Positions 11,058 through 21,748 of a DNA stretch of 64,000 nucleotides are shown one piece after another; position 1 is the first letter of the stretch; each line of letters opens with the position of its first letter. The DNA is from Mikania micrantha (taxonomy: Eukaryota > Streptophyta > Magnoliopsida > Asterales > Asteraceae): assembly GCA_009363875.1 (NCBI GenBank), contig CM018680.1:60376700-60440699 (forward strand). Reading direction: 5' to 3'. The notes under the pieces were generated by a model, which saw only the letters and a list, made by a program, of their open reading frames with translations, had not been told where the DNA came from and did not search any database. The position numbers were made by a program, and so were the translations under genes.

Positions 11058-12539
11058 CCTCCCAAACACTAAAACATTATAAAAGCCAACCCAAACCCAC
11101 CAGACTACACTTTCACCCATTCTCTCAAATTCTCACATATTACTCGGCTAAGAAGCACTGATAACGCCACTCTTAGCCACACAAGTCATTTGGGGGATAT
11201 CTTGAAGCCACCATTGGGGATTTGAAGACTTGTAGCACCACAAGAGCTCTCTACAAGCCACCATCTATCCAAGAACCACTATCAGCCTCTTTCAAGCTCT
11301 CAAGGCCTTGCTAAAGTTGAAACGCAGCTGAATCAGGACTTTTAGAGGTCTTGGAAGGTAGTTTTAATGGTTCATTGACCCTAAAAACACACAAAAACAC
11401 ATGCAAAGTACAAATATGCACATGCAACACCAACACAGCCACATGCACGAAATTGTGGACTTGTAAAAGCTACATTTGAAGCTTAAATGACTGATTCATG
11501 AGGATTGATCGCTATGAGAATGATATTTGGTGTCATTTGGTTATGATTTGATGATATTACTTAATATAGTAACTTTGAGGATAAATAATATTAGATGATG
11601 TTCTAAACATGTATTGTATGTTAATATGATGATTCATGCATAAGAATGATGATATGGACAAATTAGCTAGGTTGGTTTAATGAAATGGATGATTTTGACA
11701 CATGTTACTATAAATAGGAACTTTGAAAATGCAAAATGGTGTTAGGGGATTTTATAAGCATGATTAGTAGACTTGAATGATTATTTGTGGCTAATAATGT
11801 GAATAACAACATGATAGGATTGTTGAATTAAAGAAAGATAGGTTGTGTTCATGAGTTTCTATAAATAGAAACTTTTGCTTCAAGAACACTACATGCATGA
11901 GGGTTTTGGTTAGGATTAAGTATTTTAATGAAGAAAATGATCTTATGAATTTATTTGAAGGGATTATTGATGATTAAAATGATGATTTTAGCAAACTTGC
12001 CATTTAAGGAAACTTTTGAAATTGGGGATAGTTGTAATTAAAGGTATAGGAACATGTTAGATAATGAAATATGGTTTCTCATGTCTCATTATGATAATAT
12101 TAAAGTTGTTGCTGATTGTTGGTGTTAAAACATGATAAATATAGAAACTTACTATATTTAATAACTACTTGAAATGGATTATGCGCTTACTTTATAACAT
12201 GTGACAACGTGCTATGTGATACATGATCATATAGGAAAAACAAGCATGCTAGAATGTTAAAATGTGAATTTATGTAAACTTACTAAAAGTAGAAACCTGC
12301 TAAAAATGAAAACTTACTATAGATAGTAAGTTGATCAATGAACATAGTTTATGTAACATTTCGATAAAAAATGTAATTTCACTTTATTAATGAAAAATTC
12401 GACATGTCATTTTGTTGAAATTCTTTAAATATACATACATGCATACACATATATATATAGTAATAATAATACATATATATACTCATGACAAATATAGGTA
12501 TATATATATAATAATAACAATAATAATAATAACAATAGC

Positions 12540-12540
<1 letters not shown>

Positions 12541-12581
<41 letters not shown>
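12541..12581 (+). repeat. (AAT)n microsatellite
   Basis: An uninterrupted ATA/AAT trinucleotide run, with more imperfect TA and AAT repeats from 12420. Confidence 0.9.
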
Positions 12582-12582
<1 letters not shown>

Positions 12583-13377
12583 TCAAGTTTTATAAGCTTA
12601 TAAAATAAGTTTATAAAATAAAAAACAACAAAACATTATCAGTACTTTATTTTAACAAGTTTTAAGATTTTAATAAAGTTTATAATATTTTATAAAGGTT
12701 TTACAAAAAAACTATAGGGACTTAATTATGTCAAATAAACAAAAGAAAAAGGAGAGGGACTGGTTTTGTCAATAAACCAAACACATTATCTCCCACCCAT
12801 CTTCTTCCCCAAATGGATACCCATAACCAGTCAATGATCCAAATCAACCCACAGTTCAAATAAGGGGATAGAATCAATAAAAATCGACCCTTATCAACTA
12901 CGAACAATTAGGGATCGATATATATCATCAATCCAATGTTTAAAAATCAAAATTTTACGAAATTGTTGCTTAGCAACTCGTACTCGATCGAGATTGCTGA
13001 AATCTATATAAGCGAGCATGATAATGAAATTAAATCGATACACACACACATCTGAGGTCGACAAAACAGTCTGGGCTCACAAAACATCTTCATAACTCGA
13101 TTTGGTAGCAAATCCAGTAGCCACAAGAACCGGACGAACGTGTTCTAAACCATAGCTCGAAATCATATCAATTCGAAACAAAAGTAAGTGTTCTATATGT
13201 CTATCAATTCGTTTTTGAATGCTAAACAAACAGCCCTATGGTTTTAAATCCGATCACTTCATCATTCGAACGAATTTTGGATTGAAAGAACCTAAGGTTC
13301 TCGGGTTCTATAGAAGGGAATTGGGGAAACAAGATTGGACCTTGATAAGTTTAAAAGAAACGGAGCAATAACGCGAG

Positions 13378-13477
13378 CCATGCTCTAGACCAACCGGTAA
13401 CACACGCCGGTTAATACCTCGTTTCCCATCAGGTCACGGGTTCGAGTCCCGTTTGGGACTGTTTTGCCATTTTTTTA
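13378..13477 (+). ncRNA. tRNA-like Pol III promoter unit (SINE-like)
   Basis: Contains a B-box match GGTTCGAGTCC at 13439-13449 inside GGTCACGGGTTCGAGTCCC, and a possible A-box upstream (CTCTAGACCAACCGG). A T-run follows at 13471-13477. No complete tRNA cloverleaf is apparent. It sits inside the diverged LTR-like insertion. Confidence 0.4.
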
Positions 13478-13950
13478 TAACTTTTTATTAAATGATTATT
13501 TTTAAATTATGTTTTCACCAAAAATATTTATAAACTTAAAACTATTATTTGAATATATATAAATATATATATATTATTAGGTAAATATATATAGGTGTAA
13601 ATTGTGACACCCCATAAATTCCAGGTCAGCATTTATTTTATTTTAATAAAAATGTGTATTATTATTTCATACGTGGCACTAGAATAATTTTATTTAGTGT
13701 GACACGTGGCACAATGGACCAAACACACCGATAATTCGAGAAATTATCGCACAGAACTTGCAAGTGTCTTGAATGACGAAAGTTGGTGAACGGATCGAAC
13801 CACAGTACACATACACTGCACAATTAGGTTCCGGAGAACCTAATTTAGTAGAACAACGCTTAAGTGTCGAGAAACGATGATCGTATTCGAGAAATAAGCG
13901 AAAATCGGTTCGAAACAACAAAACTAAGCTTATTGGGCTACTCAGGAACC

Positions 13951-14078
13951 CATCGCGGTACGCGATGGCCCAACAGGAGTTCCTGTCGCGGTACGCGACA
14001 GACATCGCGAAGAGTTGACTCCCGGATTCCTTCGCGTAGCGCGAAGCATCTTTCTGGCCTAGTGTCGCGGTACGCGAC
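13951..14078 (+). promoter_or_regulatory. Four-palindrome array upstream of the LTR TATA box
   Basis: Palindromes at 13951-13967 (CATCGCG-GTA-CGCGATG), 13984-14000 (TGTCGCG-GTA-CGCGACA), 14030-14046 (CTTCGCG-TAG-CGCGAAG) and 14064-14078 (GTCGCG-GTA-CGCGAC). The core is constant, while the outer bases differ but stay complementary within each copy. The last ends 21 bp before the TATA box. Seen directly; role unknown. Confidence 0.85.
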
Positions 14079-14099
14079 GGGTGTCAGACGGCAAAATCT

Positions 14100-14106
14100 T
14101 ATAAAA
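14100..14106 (+). promoter_or_regulatory. Putative LTR TATA box
   Basis: TATAAAA, the only good TATA box in the U3 part, just after the palindrome array. The equivalent is at 22246-22252 in the 3' LTR. Confidence 0.65.
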
Positions 14107-16434
14107 CCAAGACAATGATGGCTAGTCTATCTATTTCACTCATATCTTCGGCAGAGCACGCAACCATTCGACCATCTTCAACCTCCAGACCCCTGTAGCA
14201 GCCATTGGAAGCCATTGAAGGCCCTTTTGAAGCTCAAGAACCTTGAGGAAGACCCTCTAGACCATCACCCTTCATTACCACCTTCTTGTTCTCGATCAAA
14301 CCCACGTACCAGGAGGTGTAGGAGCTGTTCATCATCATCTCAGAACTTCTTGGAGCCTTAGAAGGTAGTTCTCATTGCTAAACTTCGCTTTTCACACCAT
14401 TACACACACATGCATGTGTAAATCCCACATGCAAGCACCCATGGCTCACATGCACGAATTTCCCTTCGTTTTAATCTGGGTTTGTTGATATCTCAGTGTA
14501 TTATGATGATCTAAAGTGATTAGATGATGTTTTATGATGATCTAAAATGATGGGTATAGGCCATTGTACTTAAAATGATGATATAAGATGATATTGATGC
14601 ATGCATGCATGATCCATAATGTTAGGATGATTTTATGTATATAGAAATGTTCAAAGATGATATTGATGATGATTTATATGACTAGATTTGTTTAAAATGG
14701 TCAAAATGTCGATTTTTAGTAATCTTTCCATTATTAGTAACTTTTATTTGCAAAATGATTGTTGGAGATGAATCCATGAACATGCATGTATGTAGAATTG
14801 TTATTAGGTTGATAATATGGTTATTTGATTTGTTAGAAAGTGATTTTGATAATGTTAATAGTCATACTTGTCATTGTTACTATTTTTAGTAACTTTATTT
14901 GTTGAAATAATGTTAAGAGATGATTTGGCTATATTGGTATGTTTAAAGTGATGCTAGATGGATTATTTTGATGATTTGTAACATGAAAATTAGTTTAGAA
15001 ATGTTAAAATGGTTATTTGATGCAAAAACTACAAAGTTACTATTTATAGTAACTTTATTTTTACAAAAACCGATTTGTAAACATGTTGTGTGATTTGAAC
15101 ATGCTAGATGACTTGTTACGTTATAATATGTTGATTAGATGCTAAGTTAAATGGTTTCCGATGTCACGTATGCTATAAATGGAAACTTTCCATTTTAGGA
15201 AACTTTTATGTGCTAGCATGTTATAAACGACTTATGTGAAACTGTATGATGACGTGCTATGTGTTAACATGATCACGTAGGACTAATGAGCATGCTAGAA
15301 CTTTAAAACTGTTATGCTTTGTGAACTTTCCAAAACTGGAAACTTACTATAAATAGTAAGTTGTCCATAGACGCGACTTGCGCGTTTTGCACACGACGAG
15401 CACTTACACGAATGTTTCAGGATTTACAACCAACACATGACGGTTCACCAACGGGTCGTTAGGTCAAACACGGTCAACACGACCAACACGGTCAACCACG
15501 GTCAACGCGACCCGCATAACAGCCAGGAGTTGTTTAGACACGAATACGGTCCTGTGAGACCAACACAAATATGATCGCAAACTTATAACACCTATGTGAT
15601 ATAGGTAACTACTAGCCAGCGAGCTACTCCGTTCTCGTAAGAACGCACTCAAGCAGACTCAGGTGAGTTTACAGCCTCACTTTTACTCTTAACTGTTTTA
15701 CTAATCTTTTGGGGTGAGAATGCTATGCAACTGCTTTAGATATATGACTGGTATGTCGAAAAACTATTTTGAGTGTACTATTATCGCAACAAGTCCTCTC
15801 CACCCTTACCGTTAGTTGTGTACAAACGAATCGTTATTACGTAGTACTACTGGGTTTGACCAACCCCACTCGGCAACAACGTTGACAGGATGTCATAACG
15901 AGTGTAATATCGATGTTGATGTCGGGTTCCGCGATGACCCGCAGAGGCAAATGGAAACAGTCGAGTTTCGGTAAGATGACATGACACACTCTACGGATCG
16001 TAGATCCAACAAAACTACTTAACATACCCAGTATATATAACTGTTTTACTGCTTTCCAATACTTAAACCTGTGAACTCACCAACTTTATGTTGACACACT
16101 TTAGCATGTATTCTCAGGTAACTGAGCAGCACGAGCTAGGATGCACATGGAGATGCACAAGAGAGTCTACATACATATAGACTTTAATCCTAGGCTTGTG
16201 TTTTGATTTTTGTCATTTTAAGCAATGTTAAACAATGTAGTTCTGATTACTTAATTCCGCTGCTTTAGTGATGAACTTTTTCGCTGCTAAACTTATGAAA
16301 TTAGTCTTATTTTACAAACTGTATGAATGAGTTAACTCATATAGAGTCGTTCAATATGACCATGAGCTGTGATCCTGGCCACGTCACACCCACGTGGACT
16401 GACACCACGAGTGGAAATTTGGGGTGTGACAGAC

Positions 16435-16446
16435 TGGTATCAGAGC
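16435..16446 (+). other. Primer binding site (initiator Met tRNA)
   Basis: TGGTATCAGAGC, three bases after the 5' LTR end. It is complementary to the 3' end of plant initiator methionine tRNA, the usual primer of this lineage. Confidence 0.92.
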
Positions 16447-17260
16447 TTTGGTTATAGGGAACTAGGTTTGCATGTAGTGAACTTAGACTATAGCCACTGC
16501 TCTATAATAGACACTACACTAGTTTCACACAACACATTATGTGCGTAACTTAACAATATGCTCCGTGACTTGATCTGACTCTTACGATGATACCCCTGAC
16601 ACCCTTAGTGGGCGTTAACACTCAACTCCACATACGACCTGTGCAAGGGAATTAGAGAAAAGGCGAACTCAAGACCAAAGGGAAACTCTTCTATGCTATG
16701 AAGAAGACTCCTATAGCACAATCCAACTCAAATCGAACGCCTTTTCCAACCTCTTTCTTGAGTGTAAACCCAGTCAAATGACGCATGTTTATGGATTGTA
16801 ACCTTAGTATCGACACTCAGGAAGCAAAACTTCTAACCCGAGATTGTTAAGTAGCTTGAGATTGAATGAACTAGAATGACTGTGTAAGATAAATTGACGA
16901 TTATGGTGGCCAACGTAATCGTGAATTTATAGGTACATACGAATTCTGGCAAGTTCAATTGATAAGCTACAACCATCAGGGAAACTGTATAGTACACCTC
17001 TGGAAGTGGAGATTCGAGCTCCGCTGTTTCCACCGAGTAGTTTATTTCTTTATTACATATAGTATTGTACTATTGTTAGAACCGATATGAGCGAGTTGTG
17101 CTCATACAAATCATTTTGGTAGCAGTAATCTCGTCAAACCTATGATCCTACTTTTGAAATGATATCTTAAGCTTATGATATATTTCCTCCCTACACATGC
17201 TTACACGCAATAACTCTAACAGTGAGTAATACAATATCTATTGTATATAGAAACCAACAA
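16447..17260 (+). other. Retrotransposon leader with a conserved segment
   Basis: No long ORF. A 70-bp stretch (16884-16952, with AAATTGACGATTATGGT and GAATTCTGGCAA) is also present, diverged, in the leader of the second element (60163-60232), although surrounding sequence is not well conserved. It may be a remnant of an extra ORF upstream of gag. Confidence 0.6.
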
Positions 17261-18448
17261 ATGGATGGTCAAGGAAAGTATGTGCGCACTGACAACCCGT
17301 CAATCGATTCTGCGACTGTCGAGGCCATGGTAGAGCAACTGGTTAACAAAGCCATTACGGATTACGAGGCTGCATGCTTAAACAGTGAGACAGGAAGTGA
17401 GACTCACAACAACAGCTCAAGAGGATGCACCTTCAAAACTTTCCTCAACTACCATCCTCAACCATACACGGGATCAGAAGGAGCAGTAGGGCTGCTCCAA
17501 TGGGTTAAGAGGGCCGAATCAATCTTCCACATGTGCAAGTGTTCTGAAGAAGACAAGGTGAAATTTGCTACCGGAACTCTAGATGGACAAGCCCTCACTT
17601 GGTGGAATTCGCATGTCCAGACACTGAGTCTGAAGACTGCTAACTCAATTCCCTGGGAAAATTTCGTCAAAATGTTGGAAGAAGAATACGGTCCACAGAA
17701 CGGAATCAAGAAACTTGAGGGGTTCTGGAATCACAAAATGGAAGGATCTGAAATCGAACAGTACACCACTCGATTTCACGAATGGTGTAAACAACACCCA
17801 GAAATGGTGACCCCGGAATACAAAAAGATTGAGCCGTACGTCAGTGGATTACCCGAACAGATCCAAAGCTTGGTTAACATGATAGACCCCACTCTCCTTC
17901 AACCCACCATTTGCCTGGCTCACCATTTGACTAACCAAGCGGTAGCACAGGGTAAGCTACCCAAGAAGGGTGAACACCTGAAGCCTCAGGATCGCAAGCA
18001 CAAGTGGGAGCCTAGTCACAACCAAACTCCCTCTTCCCAACAATTGCAACTCTATAACCAGTCAGCAACAACTAGCGACTCTACTGCTACACAATCCAGC
18101 ACAAAGGGAAATAATGTCTACCAGGGGAAATACCCTAAGTGCAACAGATGCCCCTATCATCACAACGGCCCGTGTGAACGCTATCGATGTCGGAAATGCG
18201 GAAGAAACTGTCACATGGCCAGGGAGTGTAGACGCAAGCCGATTGATAGCAAAGACAACCAGAATATCATTAAAGGGTGTTATAGGTGTGGCAAGCCTGG
18301 GCATTGGCGCAGGGATTGCCCACAGCTGAAGGAAAAAGAAAGCGTGACAACAGGCCATGCATTGGTAATTGACTCCAAAGAAGCAAAAGACGATTCCATC
18401 ATCGTGACCGGTACGTTCCTTTTACATAATGCCTATGCTAGTATGTAA
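17261..18448 (+). CDS. gag: Gag polyprotein, Tekay-like element
   Basis: An intact ORF of 395 residues from the ATG at 17261; the frame is open from a GTG at 17222. Residues about 75-230 hold the retrotransposon gag domain (GLLQWVKRAESIF, TGTLDGQALTWWNSHV, a YTTRFHEWCKQHPEMVTPEYKKIE block). After a Q/S/T-rich linker come a CNRCPYHHNGPC motif and two CCHC zinc knuckles, CRKCGRNCHMAREC and CYRCGKPGHWRRDC. Gag forms the virus-like particle and binds genomic RNA in the cytoplasm. A stop (TAA) separates it from the protease region; in relatives gag and pol are usually one frame. It is the only intact ORF of the element. Confidence 0.9.
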   Translation: MDGQGKYVRTDNPSIDSATVEAMVEQLVNKAITDYEAACLNSETGSETHNNSSRGCTFKTFLNYHPQPYTGSEGAVGLLQWVKRAESIFHMCKCSEEDKVKFATGTLDGQALTWWNSHVQTLSLKTANSIPWENFVKMLEEEYGPQNGIKKLEGFWNHKMEGSEIEQYTTRFHEWCKQHPEMVTPEYKKIEPYVSGLPEQIQSLVNMIDPTLLQPTICLAHHLTNQAVAQGKLPKKGEHLKPQDRKHKWEPSHNQTPSSQQLQLYNQSATTSDSTATQSSTKGNNVYQGKYPKCNRCPYHHNGPCERYRCRKCGRNCHMARECRRKPIDSKDNQNIIKGCYRCGKPGHWRRDCPQLKEKESVTTGHALVIDSKEAKDDSIIVTGTFLLHNAYASM

Positions 18449-21400
18449 TGTGATATCGGTGCTAATAGTAGCCTGATACTTAGCAAATTTAGTAAAATGC
18501 TTAACATTACCCCGACGTCACTAGACTATAAGTACACCGTAGAGTTAGCCAACTGTAAGCTGATTGAGACGTAACACATTTTCAAAGGAAGCGTCTTGGT
18601 GTTGACGGGTTACGGATTTGAGATCGACCTAATCTCAGTATCTCCCGGAAACTATGATGCAGTGGTGGGGACAGACTAGTAACTACAGACCAAGCAGAGA
18701 GTGTGTGCAATAAGAAGATAGATCAATGTTACGTTGTCAAATGGAAATCAGATCCCTATTCAGAGAGAACGACGGAGAATAACGCGGAACACCATGTCAT
18801 AGGCTGGCAAGTACCTACAGAAAGGATACTCAACGATATTAGTCGTATCACGAAACAATCGTAGAAGGAAAGGAAGATGGAGGATATTGAATTTGTTTGT
18901 AATTTTCCCAAAGATTCACCTGGAGTACCCCAAAGCGACAACTAGAGTTTCAGGTAGGACTCACACCGTGAGCCGCACTAACCGTCAAAGCGCCATACCG
19001 ATTGGTCCAACTAAGATGCAAGAAACGTTCTGATCAATTGCAAGAGTTGTTAGACAAAGAATTAACCAGACCAAGATTATCAACACGAGGAGCACCAGTC
19101 CTGCTTGTGAGAAAGAAAGACAGGTCTTCCCGAATGTGTATCGACTACCGAGAGTTAAGCAAGGTGACAAACAAGAATTGATACCATTACGACAAATGGA
19201 CGATTTGTTAGACTAGTTGTAAGGGTCAAGCTATTACCCGAAGATCGTTTTGAGTTTCGATTACCATCAAACGAGGATACAAGAAAAGGACATTCCTAAG
19301 ACTATCCTTAGGACGCAAGAATGACATTACGAATGTGTGGTCATGCCCTTCGGACTGACCAACGCACCGGCAGTATTCATGGATCTCATGAATCGGGTGT
19401 GTAAGCCGTATCTGGACAAATTTGTAACCGTGTTCCTAGATGATACCCTGATATACTCCAAGACTGAAGAAGAACATGCCGACCACTTAAAGCGTGTCTT
19501 GGAACTACTGAAGAGGGAACAACATACGCGAAGTTTTCCAAATGCGATATTTGGATTCGCGAAGTCCAGTTTCTTGGACACGTAATAAACGCAAAGGGAA
19601 TACACGTAGATCCAGCCAAGATCGAGGCCATTAAGAACGGGACAGCACCAAAGACTTCGACGGAGGTGCGACAGTTTCTGGGATTGGCCGGGTACTACAG
19701 GCAATCTATTGAGGGATCCTCAAAGATCGCACAATCATTGACTTCCCTTACGCACAAAGACAAGAAATTCGAATGTGGAGAGAAACAAGAAGCTGCTTTC
19801 GACTTGTTGAAGCAGAAATTGTGCAGTGCACCTATTCTATCACTACCGGACGGGTGCGAAGACTTTGTAGTTTATTGCGACGCGTCAAAACAAGGACTCG
19901 GTTGTGTATTGAAGCAACGCGAGAAGGTGATAGCTTATGCGTCACGACAATTGAAAGTGCACGAAAAGAACTACACGTCTCATGACTTGGAATTGGGAGC
20001 CGTAGTGTTCGCACGAAAGATCTAGTGACACTACCTATCCGACACGAAATGCACGATATTCATCAATCATAAGAGACTGCAACACACCTTCGACCAGAAG
20101 GGACTAAACATGAGACAACTCAGATGGGACTAGCTGATAGGCAATTGTGATTGTGCTATCAAGTACCACACTGGAAAAACTAACGTAGTAGCCGACGCGA
20201 TGAGCCGGAAAGAAACAACCTAGGGCGTACGTGCACTACAACTTACGATTCACTCAAGGCTACCCAATCAGAATCTGAACCGCACAACAGGAAGCTCTGA
20301 AGGTCGAGGACCTCACTCATTTATCCCTACGTGGCACGGATAAACAGATGAAGGTGAAGGCCGACGTAACCTACTATCTTATGGATCGGAACTGGATTCC
20401 ACACTACGGAGGACTGAGAGGCGTAGTGATGGATGAAGCTCAAAGGAGCCAACATTCTTTACACCCGGTCCCTAACACAATATACCGTGACCTAAATACG
20501 ACCCATCGGCGACCGATGGTGAAGGCAGATTTAACAACTTACGTGGGTGAGTGTTTAACGTGCCCAAAGGTCAAGATTGAATACCAAAAGCCATCAGGGC
20601 TATTTCAACAACCCAAGATACCAATGTGGAAATGGGAGTAGATTCCTATGGACTTAATAACTAAACTGCCAAGGACGGCAAGTGGTTGCGATACTGTTTG
20701 AATAATCGTTGAACGACTAATGAAGCCTGCACACTTACTACCCATCAAGGAGACCGACTAACTAGAAGAACAGGATCGAATTTACCTGAAGGAAGTGGCC
20801 ACTCGACGTGAAGTGCCAACCTTGATCATCTCTAACCGCGACAACGGATTTACGTCACATTTCTGGAAATCCTATCATCAGACATTGGGCACAAGATTTG
20901 GGTATGAGAACCGTTAACATCCGCAAACTGATAGGCATAGCGAACGAACTATACAGAGATTGGAAAACGCACTTCGAGCATGTGTCAATGACTATGACAA
21001 TAGCTGGGAGACTCGCTTACCGTTAGTTAAGTCCTCTTACAACAATACTTATCACACGAGTATACAAGCTGCAACGTTCGAAGCACTCTAGGGACGTAAG
21101 TGTCGATCATTCATTTGTTGGGCGGAAGTTGTGAAAGCCAACTGACAAGCCTCGAACTTGTGTACAAAACGACCAAGAAAATCGCGCAATTACGTAACAG
21201 AATGGCAGCAGCTCGAGACCGACAAAAGAGCTACGCCGACAAGAGACGCAAACCTTTGGAATTCCAAATGGGAGACCGAGTACTTCTTAAAGTCTCGCCT
21301 TGGAAAGGGGTGATTCGATTCGGGAAACTGGGAAAACTAAACCCTCGTTACATTGGTCCATTCGAGATCACAAAACGAATAGGCCCCGTGACCTACGAAC

Positions 21401-21645
21401 TACAGCTACCGCAAGAATTGAGTAGTGTACACAACGTGTTTCACGTTTCAAAACTCAAGAAATGTTTATCAAACGAAACGCTCGCAATTCCTTTAGAGGA
21501 AATCCAGATAGACGAACAACTACACTTCGTTGAGGAACCGGTGGAAATCATGGACCGGGAAATCAAGAAGTTGAAGCTTAGCAAGATACCGAACGTAAAG
21601 GTACGATGGAATTCGCGACGAGGACCGGAATACACTGGGAACTAG
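18449..21645 (+). pseudogene. pol: Pol polyprotein remnant (protease, RT, RNase H, integrase)
   Basis: Recognisable in order but broken by many stops and frame changes. The protease has DIGA in place of the usual D-T/S-G-A (about 18450). RT shows CIDYRELSKV (about 19140) and MPFGLTNAPAVFMDLMNRV..VFLDDTLIYSK (19341-19470), with the FLDD catalytic box present. RNase H has QFLGLAGYYRQSIEG..VVYCDASKQGLGCVL..YTSHDLEL (19666-20025). The integrase zinc finger (ECLTCPK) is near 20545, and an integrase core remnant with stops covers 20640-21090. An open C-terminal part (21100-21645) has KLNPRYIGPFEI, HNVFHVSKLKKCL and a chromodomain-like PVEIMDREIKKLKLSKIPNVKVRWNSRRGPE. Enzymes would have to come from another copy. 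Confidence 0.9.
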
Positions 21646-21736
21646 AGGACCAAATGAAACAGAAATACCCTCACTTATTCTCCGACCCGACTAACACCGG
21701 CAACACGAACTGAATTTCGGGACGAAATTCCTATTA

Positions 21737-21748
21737 ACTGGGGGATGA
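21737..21748 (+). other. Polypurine tract
   Basis: Purine-rich CTGGGGGATGA-like stretch directly before the 3' LTR start (TGTGAC at 21749). It is the expected primer for plus-strand DNA synthesis. Confidence 0.75.

Larger units (their letters stand above)
13603..16431 (+). repeat. 5' LTR of the Tekay-like element
   Basis: Starts TGTGACACCCCATAAATTCC and ends GGGGTGTGACA. It holds four palindromes (13951-14078), a TATA box (14100-14106), palindromic ACTTACTATAAATAGTAAGT-like words between 14700 and 15362, and a GGTCAACAC-rich stretch (15470-15515). ORFs in it, such as 13694-14005 minus, occur equally in the other LTR and are not genes. Confidence 0.93.

Noticed and set aside
13694..14005. Antisense ORF of 103 residues in the LTR, repeated exactly at 21840-22151
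   Set aside because: Duplicated only because the LTR is; it spans the palindromes and has no family.
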